DNA from: Muribaculaceae bacterium
Lineage (GTDB): Bacteria > Bacteroidota > Bacteroidia > Bacteroidales > Muribaculaceae
Length of the DNA: 53,177 nucleotides
NCBI GenBank assembly: GCA_022508985.1
Contig: JAFLUA010000012.1
Span: 1-53,177, forward strand
Reading direction: 5' to 3'
A program made the translations under genes and the position numbers. The notes under the pieces were generated by a model, which saw only the letters and a program-made list of their open reading frames with translations, had not been told where the DNA came from and searched no databases. Below are positions 24,353-33,264 of the stretch, one piece after another (position 1 is the stretch's first letter; every line of letters starts with the position of its first letter).

Positions 24353-24808
24353 ATGAGTTTATATTCACAAATAGACAACGATATAAAGGCAGCGATGCTT
24401 GCTAAAGACAAAGTGCGGCTACAAGCGTTGCGCGGTATCAAAAAAGAATTCATCGAAGGTAAGACAGCCCCCGGTGCCAATGGCGAACTTAGCGACGATG
24501 CCGCAATGAAAATTTTGGTGAAGATGGCAAAGCAGCGTCGCGAGAGCGCTCGAATCTACACAGAGCAAAATCGACCCGAGCTTGCCGCCACCGAGCTTGC
24601 CGAGTGCGATGTTATCGAAGGCTATCTACCCAAGGCTCTGAGCGAAGATGAATTACGGGCCGAGTTAGTTAAGATAATAGCTCAAACGGGTGCAACCACA
24701 CCTGCCGACATGGGCAAGGTGATGGGCGTTGCCACCAAGGCTCTTGCCGGGCGTGCCGACGGCCGTGCCATTTCGGCCTTAGTACGCGAATTACTTGCAG
24801 TAAAATAA
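24353..24808 (+). CDS. GatB/YqeY-domain protein
   Basis: 151 residues, the length of free-standing YqeY proteins. It is helical throughout: SQIDNDIKAAMLAKDKVRLQALRGIKKEF at the start, then a Lys/Arg-rich middle (AMKILVKMAKQRRESARIY), EGYLPKALSEDELRAEL, and the C-terminal KVMGVATKALAGRADGRAISALVRELL that matches the tRNA-binding tail of GatB. Family role is thought to be tRNA-related but is not proven for the free-standing form. It sits 49 bases before serS, the only functional hint, and both are probably cotranscribed. Confidence 0.9.
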   Translation: MSLYSQIDNDIKAAMLAKDKVRLQALRGIKKEFIEGKTAPGANGELSDDAAMKILVKMAKQRRESARIYTEQNRPELAATELAECDVIEGYLPKALSEDELRAELVKIIAQTGATTPADMGKVMGVATKALAGRADGRAISALVRELLAVK

Positions 24809-24857
24809 AAATATCACCGCCACGAGCGGCTCTTAATATTGTAAAACACTCAGCACA

Positions 24858-26129
24858 ATGCTAACTATACAACAAATCAAAGCTGACCCCGAAGGCATTA
24901 TCTCACGTCTTGCCGTTAAAGGTTTTGAAGGTGAAGAACCCATAGGTCGTGTTCTTTCACTCGATGAGCGCCGCAGGGCACTTCAGTTGAAAAACGACAA
25001 CACAGCAGCCGAATTGAACCGCTTGGCCTCCTCGATAGGCAAGGCCATGAAAGAGGGCCGCAAAGACGAGGCTGAAAAAGCGAAGGCCGCCGTAGCCACC
25101 CTGAAAGAAGAGCAAAAGGCTATCGCAGAAGAACTTGCACAGGCCGAAATGGAGATGCGCGACGAGCTCCTCAACATACCCAACGTGCCGTGCGATGCCG
25201 TACCTCGCGGCACCTCGGCCGCCGACAATGTGGTAGAAGCAACAGGCGGTCAGATTCCCGAACTTGGGGCCGATGCCCTACCTCACTGGGAATTGGCTAA
25301 AAAATATAATCTTATCGATTTCGACCTTGGCGTTAAAATTACAGGCGCCGGCTTCCCGGTATATCTGGGCAAGGGTGCTAAACTGCAACGCGCTTTGATA
25401 CAATTCTTCTTAGACCAAGCGTCAGAGGCCGGTTATCTTGAAGTTCAGCCTCCGCATGTTGTCAACGAGGCCTCGGGATATGGCACAGGGCAGTTACCCG
25501 ACAAAGAGGGCCAGATGTATCTGTGCAATCTCGACAAGCTCTACTTAATACCCACGGCGGAAGTGCCTGTTACGAATCTCTATCGAGATGTTATCATACC
25601 CGGCGAGAGTCTTCCCATCAAAAACTGCGCCTACTCGGCTTGTTTCCGTCGCGAAGCCGGCAGCTACGGCAAAGAGGTACGTGGGCTTAACCGTCTGCAC
25701 CAATTCGACAAAGTTGAGATAGTACGCATCGAAAAACCCGAGAACTCCTACGCTGCTCTCGAAGAGATGAAAGCTCATGTGCAAGGGTTGCTCGAAAAGC
25801 TTGGTTTGCCATGGCATATCTTGCGCTTATGCGGCGGCGATATGAGCTTTACATCGGCTATCACTTTCGATTTTGAAGTGTACTCGGCAGCACAAGGCCT
25901 GTGGCTTGAGGTGTCGTCGGTATCAAACTTTGAGACCTACCAGGCCAACCGCCTCAAATGCCGCTATCGTGGCGATGATAAAAAGCCGAAGTTGTGTCAC
26001 ACCCTCAACGGCTCGGCTTTGGCACTACCGCGAATAATGGCAGCCTTGCTCGAAAACAATCAAACGCCGGAAGGCATTGTCGTGCCTGAATGTCTACGCA
26101 AATACACCGGCTTCGATATCATAAACTAA
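24858..26129 (+). CDS. serS: Seryl-tRNA synthetase
   Basis: 423 residues, typical length. N-terminal long coiled-coil arm (residues about 30-105, rich in Lys/Glu) that holds the tRNA variable arm, then a class II catalytic core: GFPVYLGKGAKLQRALIQF, the Thr-Ala-Glu serine-recognition motif in LIPTAEVPVTNLYRD, CFRREAGSYGKEVRGLNRLHQF (motif 2), and NGSALALPRIMAALLENNQ (motif 3). It charges tRNA-Ser and the selenocysteine tRNA precursor. An 11-pair hairpin follows at 26157-26183. Confidence 0.97.
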   Translation: MLTIQQIKADPEGIISRLAVKGFEGEEPIGRVLSLDERRRALQLKNDNTAAELNRLASSIGKAMKEGRKDEAEKAKAAVATLKEEQKAIAEELAQAEMEMRDELLNIPNVPCDAVPRGTSAADNVVEATGGQIPELGADALPHWELAKKYNLIDFDLGVKITGAGFPVYLGKGAKLQRALIQFFLDQASEAGYLEVQPPHVVNEASGYGTGQLPDKEGQMYLCNLDKLYLIPTAEVPVTNLYRDVIIPGESLPIKNCAYSACFRREAGSYGKEVRGLNRLHQFDKVEIVRIEKPENSYAALEEMKAHVQGLLEKLGLPWHILRLCGGDMSFTSAITFDFEVYSAAQGLWLEVSSVSNFETYQANRLKCRYRGDDKKPKLCHTLNGSALALPRIMAALLENNQTPEGIVVPECLRKYTGFDIIN

Positions 26130-26156
26130 ACTACTCCATTCAATATTTTAGAATCT

Positions 26157-26183
26157 AAATAGCACGATTACGTCGTGCTATTT
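26157..26183 (+). terminator. Hairpin after serS
   Basis: AAATAGCACGA, loop TTACG, TCGTGCTATTT: 11 perfect pairs, with A-rich 5' and U-rich 3' arms as in an intrinsic terminator. It is followed 17 bases later by the PAS gene, so some read-through may feed that gene. Confidence 0.75.
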
Positions 26184-26200
26184 ACCTATTATACAGCATT

Positions 26201-26584
26201 ATGGCAAATATATCGGATATGGAAGCGTTGCAGTATCGCGAGGAATTGATGCATTGGGCCGATGAAGTTGACTATGCCGTGACTATCGCCGACAAAAATT
26301 GCGTTATCATCTATATGAACGAGCGTTCGAGAGCAACTTTCTGTAAAAATGGAGCGACTCTGATTGGCAAAAATCTTATGGGCTGCCATCCTGAGCACGC
26401 CAAAGTGATAATACGACGCTTGCTATCGGATGGCGGCTCCAATGCCTACACTATCACAAAAAACGGGCAACGTAAACTAATTTTCCAATCGGCATGGAAA
26501 ATCAATGGCGAGGTATGCGGGTTGGTTGAGACATCGATGGTTCTTCCGGCCGACATGAAGCACTTCGATCGCGACGCTAAATAG
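26201..26584 (+). CDS. Single-domain PAS protein
   Basis: 127 residues, essentially one PAS fold: a helix, then the strand/loop YAVTIADKNCVIIYMNERSRATFCKNG, the helical segment LIGKNLMGCHPEHAKVIIRRLL, and the final strands YTITKNGQRKLIFQSAWKINGEVCGLVETSMVL. There is no attached kinase, GGDEF, helix-turn-helix or membrane segment. Four Cys are present (two near the presumed ligand pocket). It could bind a small molecule or cofactor and act on a partner encoded elsewhere. It follows the serS terminator and converges with tatC. Ligand unknown. Confidence 0.8.
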   Translation: MANISDMEALQYREELMHWADEVDYAVTIADKNCVIIYMNERSRATFCKNGATLIGKNLMGCHPEHAKVIIRRLLSDGGSNAYTITKNGQRKLIFQSAWKINGEVCGLVETSMVLPADMKHFDRDAK

Positions 26585-26604
26585 TAGACGTCGGCGATTG
26601 GTCG

Positions 26605-27417
26605 CTATAAGTCGTCATCATCGTCGTCGGAAGCGACAGGTACGAGTCGCGCGCTCATCTCCCACAGTGCATATATCGGTGCGAAGACAAGGAACAAAGT
26701 AAACGGGTCGCCCGTAGGGGTTATGAGAGCCGCGAGGATAAGGAGTGCCACTATAGCATGGCGCCTGTATGTCTTGAAGAAGCTGCGTTTCAACAGACCT
26801 ATTCTTCCGAGCAGCCACGCCAGGAGGGGCAATTCAAAGACAGCTCCCATCATTATGAGGAGCATAAAGAAGTTGTCCATATACGAGTCGAGCGACACAA
26901 TAGGTCGGATTGCCGAACTCAAATTATACTCCGCCAAGAAACGCACGGCAAGCGGGAAGACAATAAAGTAGGCGACAACGACTCCGAGATAAAACATCAC
27001 ATTTCCGAAGATGAATGCTTTGACGGTATTGCGCCGTTCGTTCTCGTAGAGCGCAGGGGCAACAAATCCCCATAGCTGATATATTATCACAGGGAAGCCA
27101 ATCATGAAGGCCATCCAGAACGAAGCCGACATGTGGACGAAGAGTTGTGAGGTGAGTTCAACACTCACAATATCGATTTTGAAAGAAGGGGCAGTTGAAA
27201 GCTCGGCACCCAGCCCAAGGGCCTTAGCCACCTTGTCGAAAAAAAGGTATGTGGGAAAAGAGCCCGAGCATGGCGCCATAATCACATTATCGAAAACCCA
27301 AGGCATTACGATAAAGGACGACACGGCGAGCACCAAAACAACAATGGCGATGCGAATCAGCACCTCGCGCAACGCGTCAAGGTGGTCCCAAAAACTCATT
27401 TGCGAATCTGAGGCCAT
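26605..27417 (-). CDS. tatC: Sec-independent protein translocase TatC
   Basis: 270 residues with six predicted membrane helices. Signature features: the N-terminal cytoplasmic SFWDHLDALREVLIR (with the conserved Glu in LRE replaced in register by the same motif), the first periplasmic loop of variable length, FPVIIYQLWGFVAPALYENERR, and the final GDPFTLFLVFAPIYALWEMS. An acidic DDDDD stretch ends the protein. It recognises twin-arginine signal peptides with TatA. No TatB is nearby, as usual in Bacteroidetes. tatA lies 22 bases upstream in the same operon. Confidence 0.96.
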   Translation of the reverse strand: MASDSQMSFWDHLDALREVLIRIAIVVLVLAVSSFIVMPWVFDNVIMAPCSGSFPTYLFFDKVAKALGLGAELSTAPSFKIDIVSVELTSQLFVHMSASFWMAFMIGFPVIIYQLWGFVAPALYENERRNTVKAFIFGNVMFYLGVVVAYFIVFPLAVRFLAEYNLSSAIRPIVSLDSYMDNFFMLLIMMGAVFELPLLAWLLGRIGLLKRSFFKTYRRHAIVALLILAALITPTGDPFTLFLVFAPIYALWEMSARLVPVASDDDDDDL

Positions 27418-27439
27418 TTAAGGGGCTGTGTCTTCAGCA

Positions 27440-27685
27440 CTATTGGCGATCTTTGTCGGCTTTTTCAGATTGTGCCGACTCTTTGTTTTCGTCGAGAGGG
27501 CGCTCTATCTCCTCTTTTGCCTCCATAAGGCCCTTACGGAAAGAATGTATTCCACGGCCCAAGCCACGCATCAGTTCGGGTATTTTTTTGCCGCCGAACA
27601 AAAGTAGAATAATCAAGAGGATAATAATCGGCTGCCAGCCGCGCATGTTCCCTAAGAGTAGCAGTATAAAGCAGTGTAACGACAT
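27440..27685 (-). CDS. tatA: Twin-arginine translocase subunit TatA/TatE
   Basis: 81 residues, or 69 if the internal ATG at 27644-27646 is used; the shorter form begins MRGWQPIIILLIILLLFGG, closer to the normal TatA N-terminus, and has AGGGA about 6 bases upstream. One membrane helix is followed by the FGGKKIPELMRGLGRGIHSFRKGL amphipathic hinge that defines TatA, then a charged tail. It forms the pore component with TatC. First gene of tatA-tatC. Confidence 0.94.
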   Translation of the reverse strand: MSLHCFILLLLGNMRGWQPIIILLIILLLFGGKKIPELMRGLGRGIHSFRKGLMEAKEEIERPLDENKESAQSEKADKDRQ

Positions 27686-27755
27686 AATCTACAAAATTTT
27701 AAGCCCTAAGGCATTATTAGAGTTGTAAAGTTACATATAATTCCACAAAAATAAC

Positions 27756-27763
27756 TAACTTTG
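27756..27763 (+). promoter_or_regulatory. -7 box TAACTTTG for fabD
   Basis: Plus-strand TAACTTTG, leader about 28 bases to the fabD ATG at 27798. The -33 region is A+T rich without a clear TTTG. Confidence 0.5.
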
Positions 27764-27797
27764 TGCGATTTTTTAGGATATTTTATAAAGCAACGAA

Positions 27798-28676
27798 ATG
27801 AAAGCATACGTTTTTCCCGGACAAGGAGCCCAATTCGTAGGGATGGGCAAAGACCTTTATGACAACAATGCCGAGGCCCGCGCGCTCTTCGAAAAAGCCA
27901 ACGAAATACTCGGTTTCCGCATTACCGATTTAATGTTTGCAGGCACTGACGAAGACCTTCGCCAGACAGCCGTAACGCAGCCCTCAATATTCCTCCACTC
28001 CGTGTTACTGGCAAAATCGCTTGGCTCGGAATTCAAACCGGACATGGTAGCCGGCCATTCACTCGGCGAATTCTCGGCTCTTGTAGCTGCCGGGGCTCTC
28101 AGCTTTGAAGACGGCTTGCGCCTTGTCGCCGCTCGTGCCAACGCTATGCAGAAAGCCTGCGAGCTCACCGAGTCGACCATGGCCGCTGTTTTGGCTCTCC
28201 CCGACGAGAAAGTAGAAGAGATATGCGCCGGCATTGACGGCGTTGTTGTCTGTGCCAACTATAACTGCCCCGGGCAACTCGTTATCTCGGGCGAAGTGGC
28301 CGCTGTCGATGCCGCTTGCGAAGCTCTTAAAGCGGCCGGTGCCAAGCGTGCGCTACGCTTAAAAGTTGGAGGCGCGTTCCACTCACCATGCATGGAGCCG
28401 GCTCGTGCCGAGCTTGCCGAAGCTATCGAGAGGACAGAAATAAAAGCGCCTATATGCCCTGTTTATCAAAATGTCGACGCACTACCCCACACCGACCCCG
28501 CTGAGATAAAAGCCAACCTCGTGGCACAGCTAACCGCTCCGGTGCGTTGGACACAGAGTGTAATCAACATGATATCTGCCGGTGCCGACGAATTTATCGA
28601 GCTCGGTCCGGGCAAGGTGTTGCAAGGCCTCGTTGCTAAAATCGACGCAACGGTAGCCACTTCAGGACTACAATAA
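27798..28676 (+). CDS. fabD: Malonyl-CoA:ACP transacylase
   Basis: 292 residues, family length. It moves malonyl groups from CoA to acyl carrier protein to start fatty-acid elongation. Motifs: FPGQGAQFVGMGKDLYD at the N-terminus, catalytic Ser in GHSLGEFSAL (about residues 80-89) and His in GGAFHSPCM (about 195-203), with the usual QNVDALP and LGPGKVLQGL near the C-terminus. Monocistronic by appearance: own promoter and a hairpin downstream. Confidence 0.97.
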   Translation: MKAYVFPGQGAQFVGMGKDLYDNNAEARALFEKANEILGFRITDLMFAGTDEDLRQTAVTQPSIFLHSVLLAKSLGSEFKPDMVAGHSLGEFSALVAAGALSFEDGLRLVAARANAMQKACELTESTMAAVLALPDEKVEEICAGIDGVVVCANYNCPGQLVISGEVAAVDAACEALKAAGAKRALRLKVGGAFHSPCMEPARAELAEAIERTEIKAPICPVYQNVDALPHTDPAEIKANLVAQLTAPVRWTQSVINMISAGADEFIELGPGKVLQGLVAKIDATVATSGLQ

Positions 28677-28699
28677 CAACACCTCTAATATCAACATAT

Positions 28700-28729
28700 C
28701 GAGCCGGCAGGAATACTCCCGCCGGCTCG
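28700..28729 (+). terminator. GC-rich hairpin after fabD
   Basis: CGAGCCGGC pairs with GCCGGCTCG (9 perfect pairs); the 12-base loop can pair further as GGA/TCC. No long U run. Confidence 0.65.
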
Positions 28730-28809
28730 CATATTACTAAGAGCTACATAAGTGCGTTGGCCAAGCTAATCGGAGGCCTCATCCTGCGTCTAATTCAAAA
28801 AAAAATATG

Positions 28810-28817
28810 TACCTTTG
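28810..28817 (+). promoter_or_regulatory. -7 box TACCTTTG for the nadA operon
   Basis: Plus-strand TACCTTTG, leader about 20 bases to nadA. It likely drives nadA-leuS-rdgB-porZ-hypothetical-panB. Confidence 0.55.
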
Positions 28818-28843
28818 CGATATATAAATAGCAACACTAAAAC

Positions 28844-29812
28844 ATGGATTGTACAAGTAGTTGTAGCAATGCGACCCTGAGCGAGAAACTCAAGGCCGAT
28901 ATTTTGCGTCTTAAAGAAGAAAAGAAAGCTGTTATCTTGGCCCATTATTACGTTGATGGTGCCATACAAGATATCGCCGATTATGTAGGAGACTCGTTGG
29001 CTCTTGCACAAAAAGCGGCGAGTTCGTGCGGTGATGCCGCTATTGTAGTGATGTGTGGCGTCAACTTCATGGGCGAAACGGTAAAGGTGCTGTGCCCTGA
29101 TAAAAAAGTGCTGGTGCCCGACAGCCAAGCTGGCTGCTCACTTGCCGACAGTTGTCCGGCCGATGAATTTGCCACATTCATAGCGGCTCATCCGGGCCAC
29201 ACGGTGATATCATATGTCAACACATCAGTAGAGGTTAAAGCTCTGAGCGATGTGTTGGTTACGTCGAGCAATGCCCGTAAAATAGTAGACAGTTTTCCGG
29301 CCGATGCCAAACTTATATTCGGCCCAGACCGCAACCTCGGCGCGTATATCAACTCTGTGACAGGTCGCGACATGGTGTTGTGGGATGGGGCATGCCATGT
29401 ACATGAGCGTTTTTCGGCCGAGAGTATCGCCAAGTTAAAGAAGGAGCACCCGGAGGCTCCAGTGTTGGCGCATCCCGAGTGTAAACGACCCGTCATACTC
29501 CTTGCCGACAAAGTTGGCTCGACTGCCGCTCTGCTCGAATATGCCATATCGAGCGACGCCACCGAGTTTATCGTTGCCACCGAGAGCGGCATATTGCACC
29601 AAATGCGCAAAGGTGCTCCCCACAAAATATTTATCCCGGCACCACCGATCGACAGCACTTGTGGGTGTAACGATTGCGCATATATGAAGCTTAATAGCCT
29701 TGAAAAGCTTCGCGATTGTCTTGTCAATGAAGAGCCCGAGATTGTTGTCGACAGCGAATTGGCCAAGCGCGCTCTAAAGCCCATAAACCGCATGCTCGAA
29801 TTATCTAAATAG
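28844..29812 (+). CDS. nadA: Quinolinate synthase
   Basis: 322 residues. It condenses iminoaspartate and dihydroxyacetone phosphate to quinolinate for NAD synthesis, using a 4Fe-4S cluster. The three-fold repeated fold is visible, with cluster Cys candidates in VVMCGVNFMGETVK, AHPECKRPV and the C-terminal CGCNDC motif. Other family sequences: AHYYVDGAIQDIADYVGDS near the start, FGPDRNLGAYI, and ATESGILHQM. nadB and nadC are not in the window. First gene of the long operon; leuS follows after 22 bases. Confidence 0.97.
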   Translation: MDCTSSCSNATLSEKLKADILRLKEEKKAVILAHYYVDGAIQDIADYVGDSLALAQKAASSCGDAAIVVMCGVNFMGETVKVLCPDKKVLVPDSQAGCSLADSCPADEFATFIAAHPGHTVISYVNTSVEVKALSDVLVTSSNARKIVDSFPADAKLIFGPDRNLGAYINSVTGRDMVLWDGACHVHERFSAESIAKLKKEHPEAPVLAHPECKRPVILLADKVGSTAALLEYAISSDATEFIVATESGILHQMRKGAPHKIFIPAPPIDSTCGCNDCAYMKLNSLEKLRDCLVNEEPEIVVDSELAKRALKPINRMLELSK

Positions 29813-29834
29813 TTCAGAAAAGTAATATCATAAT

Positions 29835-32606
29835 ATGGAATATAATCATAAAGAAATAGAAAGCCGCATCCACAAATTCTGGAAAGACGGCGACATATAT
29901 CGCGTAAACATCGACCACAGCAAACCTAAATTTTATGTCCTCGATATGTTTCCCTATCCATCGGGAGCGGGCTTGCATGTCGGACACCCCCTCGGATATA
30001 TAGCCAGCGACATCTATTCGCGCTACAAAAGGCTACAAGGCTTCAATGTGCTCCACCCGATGGGATTTGACGCCTACGGCTTGCCGGCAGAGCAATATGC
30101 CATACAGACGGGGCAACATCCCGAAGTTACGACACGCGAAAACATAGCACGCTATCGCAGCCAGCTCGACAATATCGGGTTCTCGTTTGACTGGGAGCGC
30201 CAAGTGCGCACGTGCGACCCTGAATTTTATAAATGGACGCAATGGGCTTTCCTTAAGATGTTTGGCTCTTACTACGATAAGAGAACAGATCGTGCAGAGC
30301 CGATAGAAAAGCTCATAAAGCACTTTGAAGCACATGGTAGCGCCGGTGTAGATGCTGCCTGCACTAAAGAGCTAAATTTCACTGCCACCCAATGGCAAGC
30401 CATGGACAAAAAGGCGCAAAGCGACACGCTGATGAACTATCGTATCGCATATCTTGGCAACACGATGGTGAATTGGTGCCCGAAGCTCGGCACCGTTCTT
30501 GCCAACGATGAAGTTAGCGAAGGAGTATCGGTGCGCGGAGGTTATCCTGTTGAGCAAAAAGAGATGTGGCAGTGGTGCTTGCGAGTGTCGGCCTACGCCG
30601 AGCGCTTGCTTCAAGGCCTCGAAAGAATCGATTGGTCGGAGTCGCTCAAAGAGACCCAGCGCAACTGGATAGGGCGCTCAGAAGGAGCCGAAATGCGATT
30701 TAAGATAGACGGCCGCGATGATGTAGAACTCGAGATTTTTACGACACGTGCCGACACCATTTTCGGCGTCACCTTCATGGTACTTGCGCCCGAGAGCAAA
30801 TATGTCGATATCGTTACTACAGCGTCGCAGCGTGCCGCTGTCGATGAATATCTCACCTCGATACGCCACCGCACCGAGCGTGAGCGTATGATAGATAAAC
30901 GCGTCACCGGCGTATTCTCGGGTTCTTACGCAATAAATCCGCTATCGGGAAAGAAAGTGCCCGTATGGATTAGCGACTATGTTCTCGCCGGATATGGCAC
31001 AGGTGCTATTATGGCAGTGCCGGCGCACGATAGTCGCGACTATGCTTTTGCCCGTCATTTCGAGCTACCTATAATACCATTGATTGAGGGTGCCGACGTC
31101 TCGGAGGCATCGTTTGAAGCTAAGGAAGGTAGGATGATAAACTCTGAAGGACCGTCGTTAAACTTGAACGGACTTACAGTGAAAGAGGCTATCGCCGCCA
31201 CGAAAAAATATGTAGAAGAAGCCGGCATCGGGCGTGTCAAAGTTAACTATCGCCTCCGCGATGCCATCTTCAGCCGCCAACGTTACTGGGGTGAACCTAT
31301 ACCTATCTGTTATGTCGACGGCATTCCCGAAGCATACGACAAACTGCCTCTCGAGTTACCCGAAATTGACAAGTATCTACCCACAGAAACAGGCGAACCT
31401 CCATTGGGTCGCGCCAAAAACTGGTGTACGCCCGAAGGCTATCCCCTCGAGTTGAACACGATGCCGGGCTTTGCCGGGTCGTCGGCCTATTATCTTCGAT
31501 ATATGGACCCGCGCAACGATAAAGCTCTTGTATCGAAAGAAGCTAATGAATATTGGCGCTCGGTCGACCTCTATGTCGGAGGCTCGGAACATGCCACAGG
31601 GCACCTCATCTACAGCCGCTTCTGGAATAAATTCCTCTATGACTACGGTGTAGTAGTTGAAGACGAACCATTCCGCAAGCTTATAAACCAAGGCATGATA
31701 CAAGGGCGAAGCAACTTTGTATATCGTATAAAAGACAGCAACACATTTGTAAGCTCAGGCTTAAAAGAGCAATACGACACGACTGCTATACACGTCGATA
31801 TAAACATAGTGAATAACGATGTACTCGACACCGAAGCATTCCGCCTATGGCGGCCCGAATTTGCCGATGCCGAATTCATATTGGAAGACGGCAAATATAT
31901 CTGCGGCACTGCTGTTGAAAAGATGTCGAAGTCGATGTTCAATGTTGTCAATCCCGACGATATGATAGAGCGCTACGGTGCCGACACCCTGAGGCTATAT
32001 GAGATGTTCCTGGGCCCGGTAGAACAGAGCAAGCCATGGGATACACACGGCATCGACGGCGTGTACCGCTTCGTTAAAAAATTATGGTCACTATTCTGGA
32101 AGGGCGAAGAGCTGCTTGTATCAGACGACGAGCCGTCGCGTGATAATCTCAAGAGCTTGCATAAATTGATAAAGAAAGTAGGCTCCGATATCGAAAGCTT
32201 CTCGTTCAACACTTCCGTAGCCGCCTTTATGATATGCATCAACGAATTGTCGCAGCAAAAATGCCGCGCCAAATCGGTACTCGAGCAACTTCTTGTTGTG
32301 CTTGCACCATTTGCCCCGCACGTTAGCGAAGAGCTATGGCATAACGCCCTTGGCAAAGAAGGCACTATCTGCGATGCTCAATGGCCGCAATTCAACGAAG
32401 AATACTTAAAAGAAGACACTGTGACGATGGCTGTATCGTTTAACGGTAAAGCTCGCTACAACATCACAGTTGCCGCCGGCTCGTCGTCGGATGAGGTTCA
32501 AAACATAGCCCTCGCCGACCCGGCCGCCGCTCGATGGCTCGATGGCAAAGCAATTCGCAAAGTTATCGTGGTGCCTAATAAAATCGTAAACATCGTAATA
32601 GGCTGA
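29835..32606 (+). CDS. leuS: Leucyl-tRNA synthetase
   Basis: 923 residues, full length. Class I signatures: the HIGH-type HVGH at 48-51 ([10 protein letters not shown]) and KMSKS within [15 protein letters not shown]. Between them lies the CP1 editing domain, with the Thr-rich motif [19 protein letters not shown] and [19 protein letters not shown], whose Asp helps hydrolyse mischarged tRNA. Zn-type and leucine-specific regions follow ([22 protein letters not shown]), and the anticodon-binding domain ends in [12 protein letters not shown]-terminal domain of strands closes the protein. Confidence 0.98.
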   Translation: MEYNHKEIESRIHKFWKDGDIYRVNIDHSKPKFYVLDMFPYPSGAGLHVGHPLGYIASDIYSRYKRLQGFNVLHPMGFDAYGLPAEQYAIQTGQHPEVTTRENIARYRSQLDNIGFSFDWERQVRTCDPEFYKWTQWAFLKMFGSYYDKRTDRAEPIEKLIKHFEAHGSAGVDAACTKELNFTATQWQAMDKKAQSDTLMNYRIAYLGNTMVNWCPKLGTVLANDEVSEGVSVRGGYPVEQKEMWQWCLRVSAYAERLLQGLERIDWSESLKETQRNWIGRSEGAEMRFKIDGRDDVELEIFTTRADTIFGVTFMVLAPESKYVDIVTTASQRAAVDEYLTSIRHRTERERMIDKRVTGVFSGSYAINPLSGKKVPVWISDYVLAGYGTGAIMAVPAHDSRDYAFARHFELPIIPLIEGADVSEASFEAKEGRMINSEGPSLNLNGLTVKEAIAATKKYVEEAGIGRVKVNYRLRDAIFSRQRYWGEPIPICYVDGIPEAYDKLPLELPEIDKYLPTETGEPPLGRAKNWCTPEGYPLELNTMPGFAGSSAYYLRYMDPRNDKALVSKEANEYWRSVDLYVGGSEHATGHLIYSRFWNKFLYDYGVVVEDEPFRKLINQGMIQGRSNFVYRIKDSNTFVSSGLKEQYDTTAIHVDINIVNNDVLDTEAFRLWRPEFADAEFILEDGKYICGTAVEKMSKSMFNVVNPDDMIERYGADTLRLYEMFLGPVEQSKPWDTHGIDGVYRFVKKLWSLFWKGEELLVSDDEPSRDNLKSLHKLIKKVGSDIESFSFNTSVAAFMICINELSQQKCRAKSVLEQLLVVLAPFAPHVSEELWHNALGKEGTICDAQWPQFNEEYLKEDTVTMAVSFNGKARYNITVAAGSSSDEVQNIALADPAAARWLDGKAIRKVIVVPNKIVNIVIG

Positions 32607-32645
32607 AAAATACAATAAAAGCGGGCCGGGTACGTTATTCTATAA

Positions 32646-33239
32646 ATGGAAAAGATAGTTTTTGCAACTAACAGCGCCCATAAACTTCGCGAACTGCGAC
32701 AGATGCTTGCAGGCCGCTATGAGGTTTTGTCGCTACGCGATATAGAATGTTATGACGATATACCCGAGACAGCCGATACATTTGAAGGCAACGCTTTGAT
32801 AAAAGCTCAGTGGGTGAAGCAACATTATGGCTACGACTGTTTTGCCGATGATTCGGGGCTCGAAGTCGATGCCCTCGGTGGTGCCCCCGGCGTGATGAGT
32901 GCCCGTTATGCCGGCGTGCATGGCGACGACAATGCCAACAACAAGAAATTGCTTGCAGAACTCACCGATAAAGCAGATAAACGCGGCCGATTCAGATGTG
33001 CTATAGTACTATTGCGCGATGGCGAAGAACCGCATGTTTTCACAGGCAGCGTTGAGGGCAGTATTACCGACAAGGCATCCGGTGACTCCGGCTTTGGTTA
33101 CGACCCTATCTTTGTACCTGAAGGCATGGATAAGACTTTTGCACAAATTTCCGCCGAGGAAAAGAATGCCATAAGCCACCGGGGCAAGGCTGTAGCCAAA
33201 CTTGTGAAATATCTTGAGACATCTGAATATGACGCATAA
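32646..33239 (+). CDS. rdgB: Non-canonical purine NTP pyrophosphatase
   Basis: 197 residues, typical of RdgB/HAM1. It removes (deoxy)inosine and xanthosine triphosphates from the nucleotide pool. Seen: FATNSAHKLRELRQML (substrate loop with Asn and Lys), FADDSGLEVDALGGAPGVMSARYAG (metal-binding Asp pair), GSVEGSI, GFGYDPIFVPEGMDKTFAQ, and EKNAISHRGKA with the conserved Ser-His-Arg. It lies 39 bases after leuS and 25 before the porZ ATG. Confidence 0.97.
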   Translation: MEKIVFATNSAHKLRELRQMLAGRYEVLSLRDIECYDDIPETADTFEGNALIKAQWVKQHYGYDCFADDSGLEVDALGGAPGVMSARYAGVHGDDNANNKKLLAELTDKADKRGRFRCAIVLLRDGEEPHVFTGSVEGSITDKASGDSGFGYDPIFVPEGMDKTFAQISAEEKNAISHRGKAVAKLVKYLETSEYDA

Positions 33240-33264
33240 CAAACTCTCCTCTACTACTCACACT

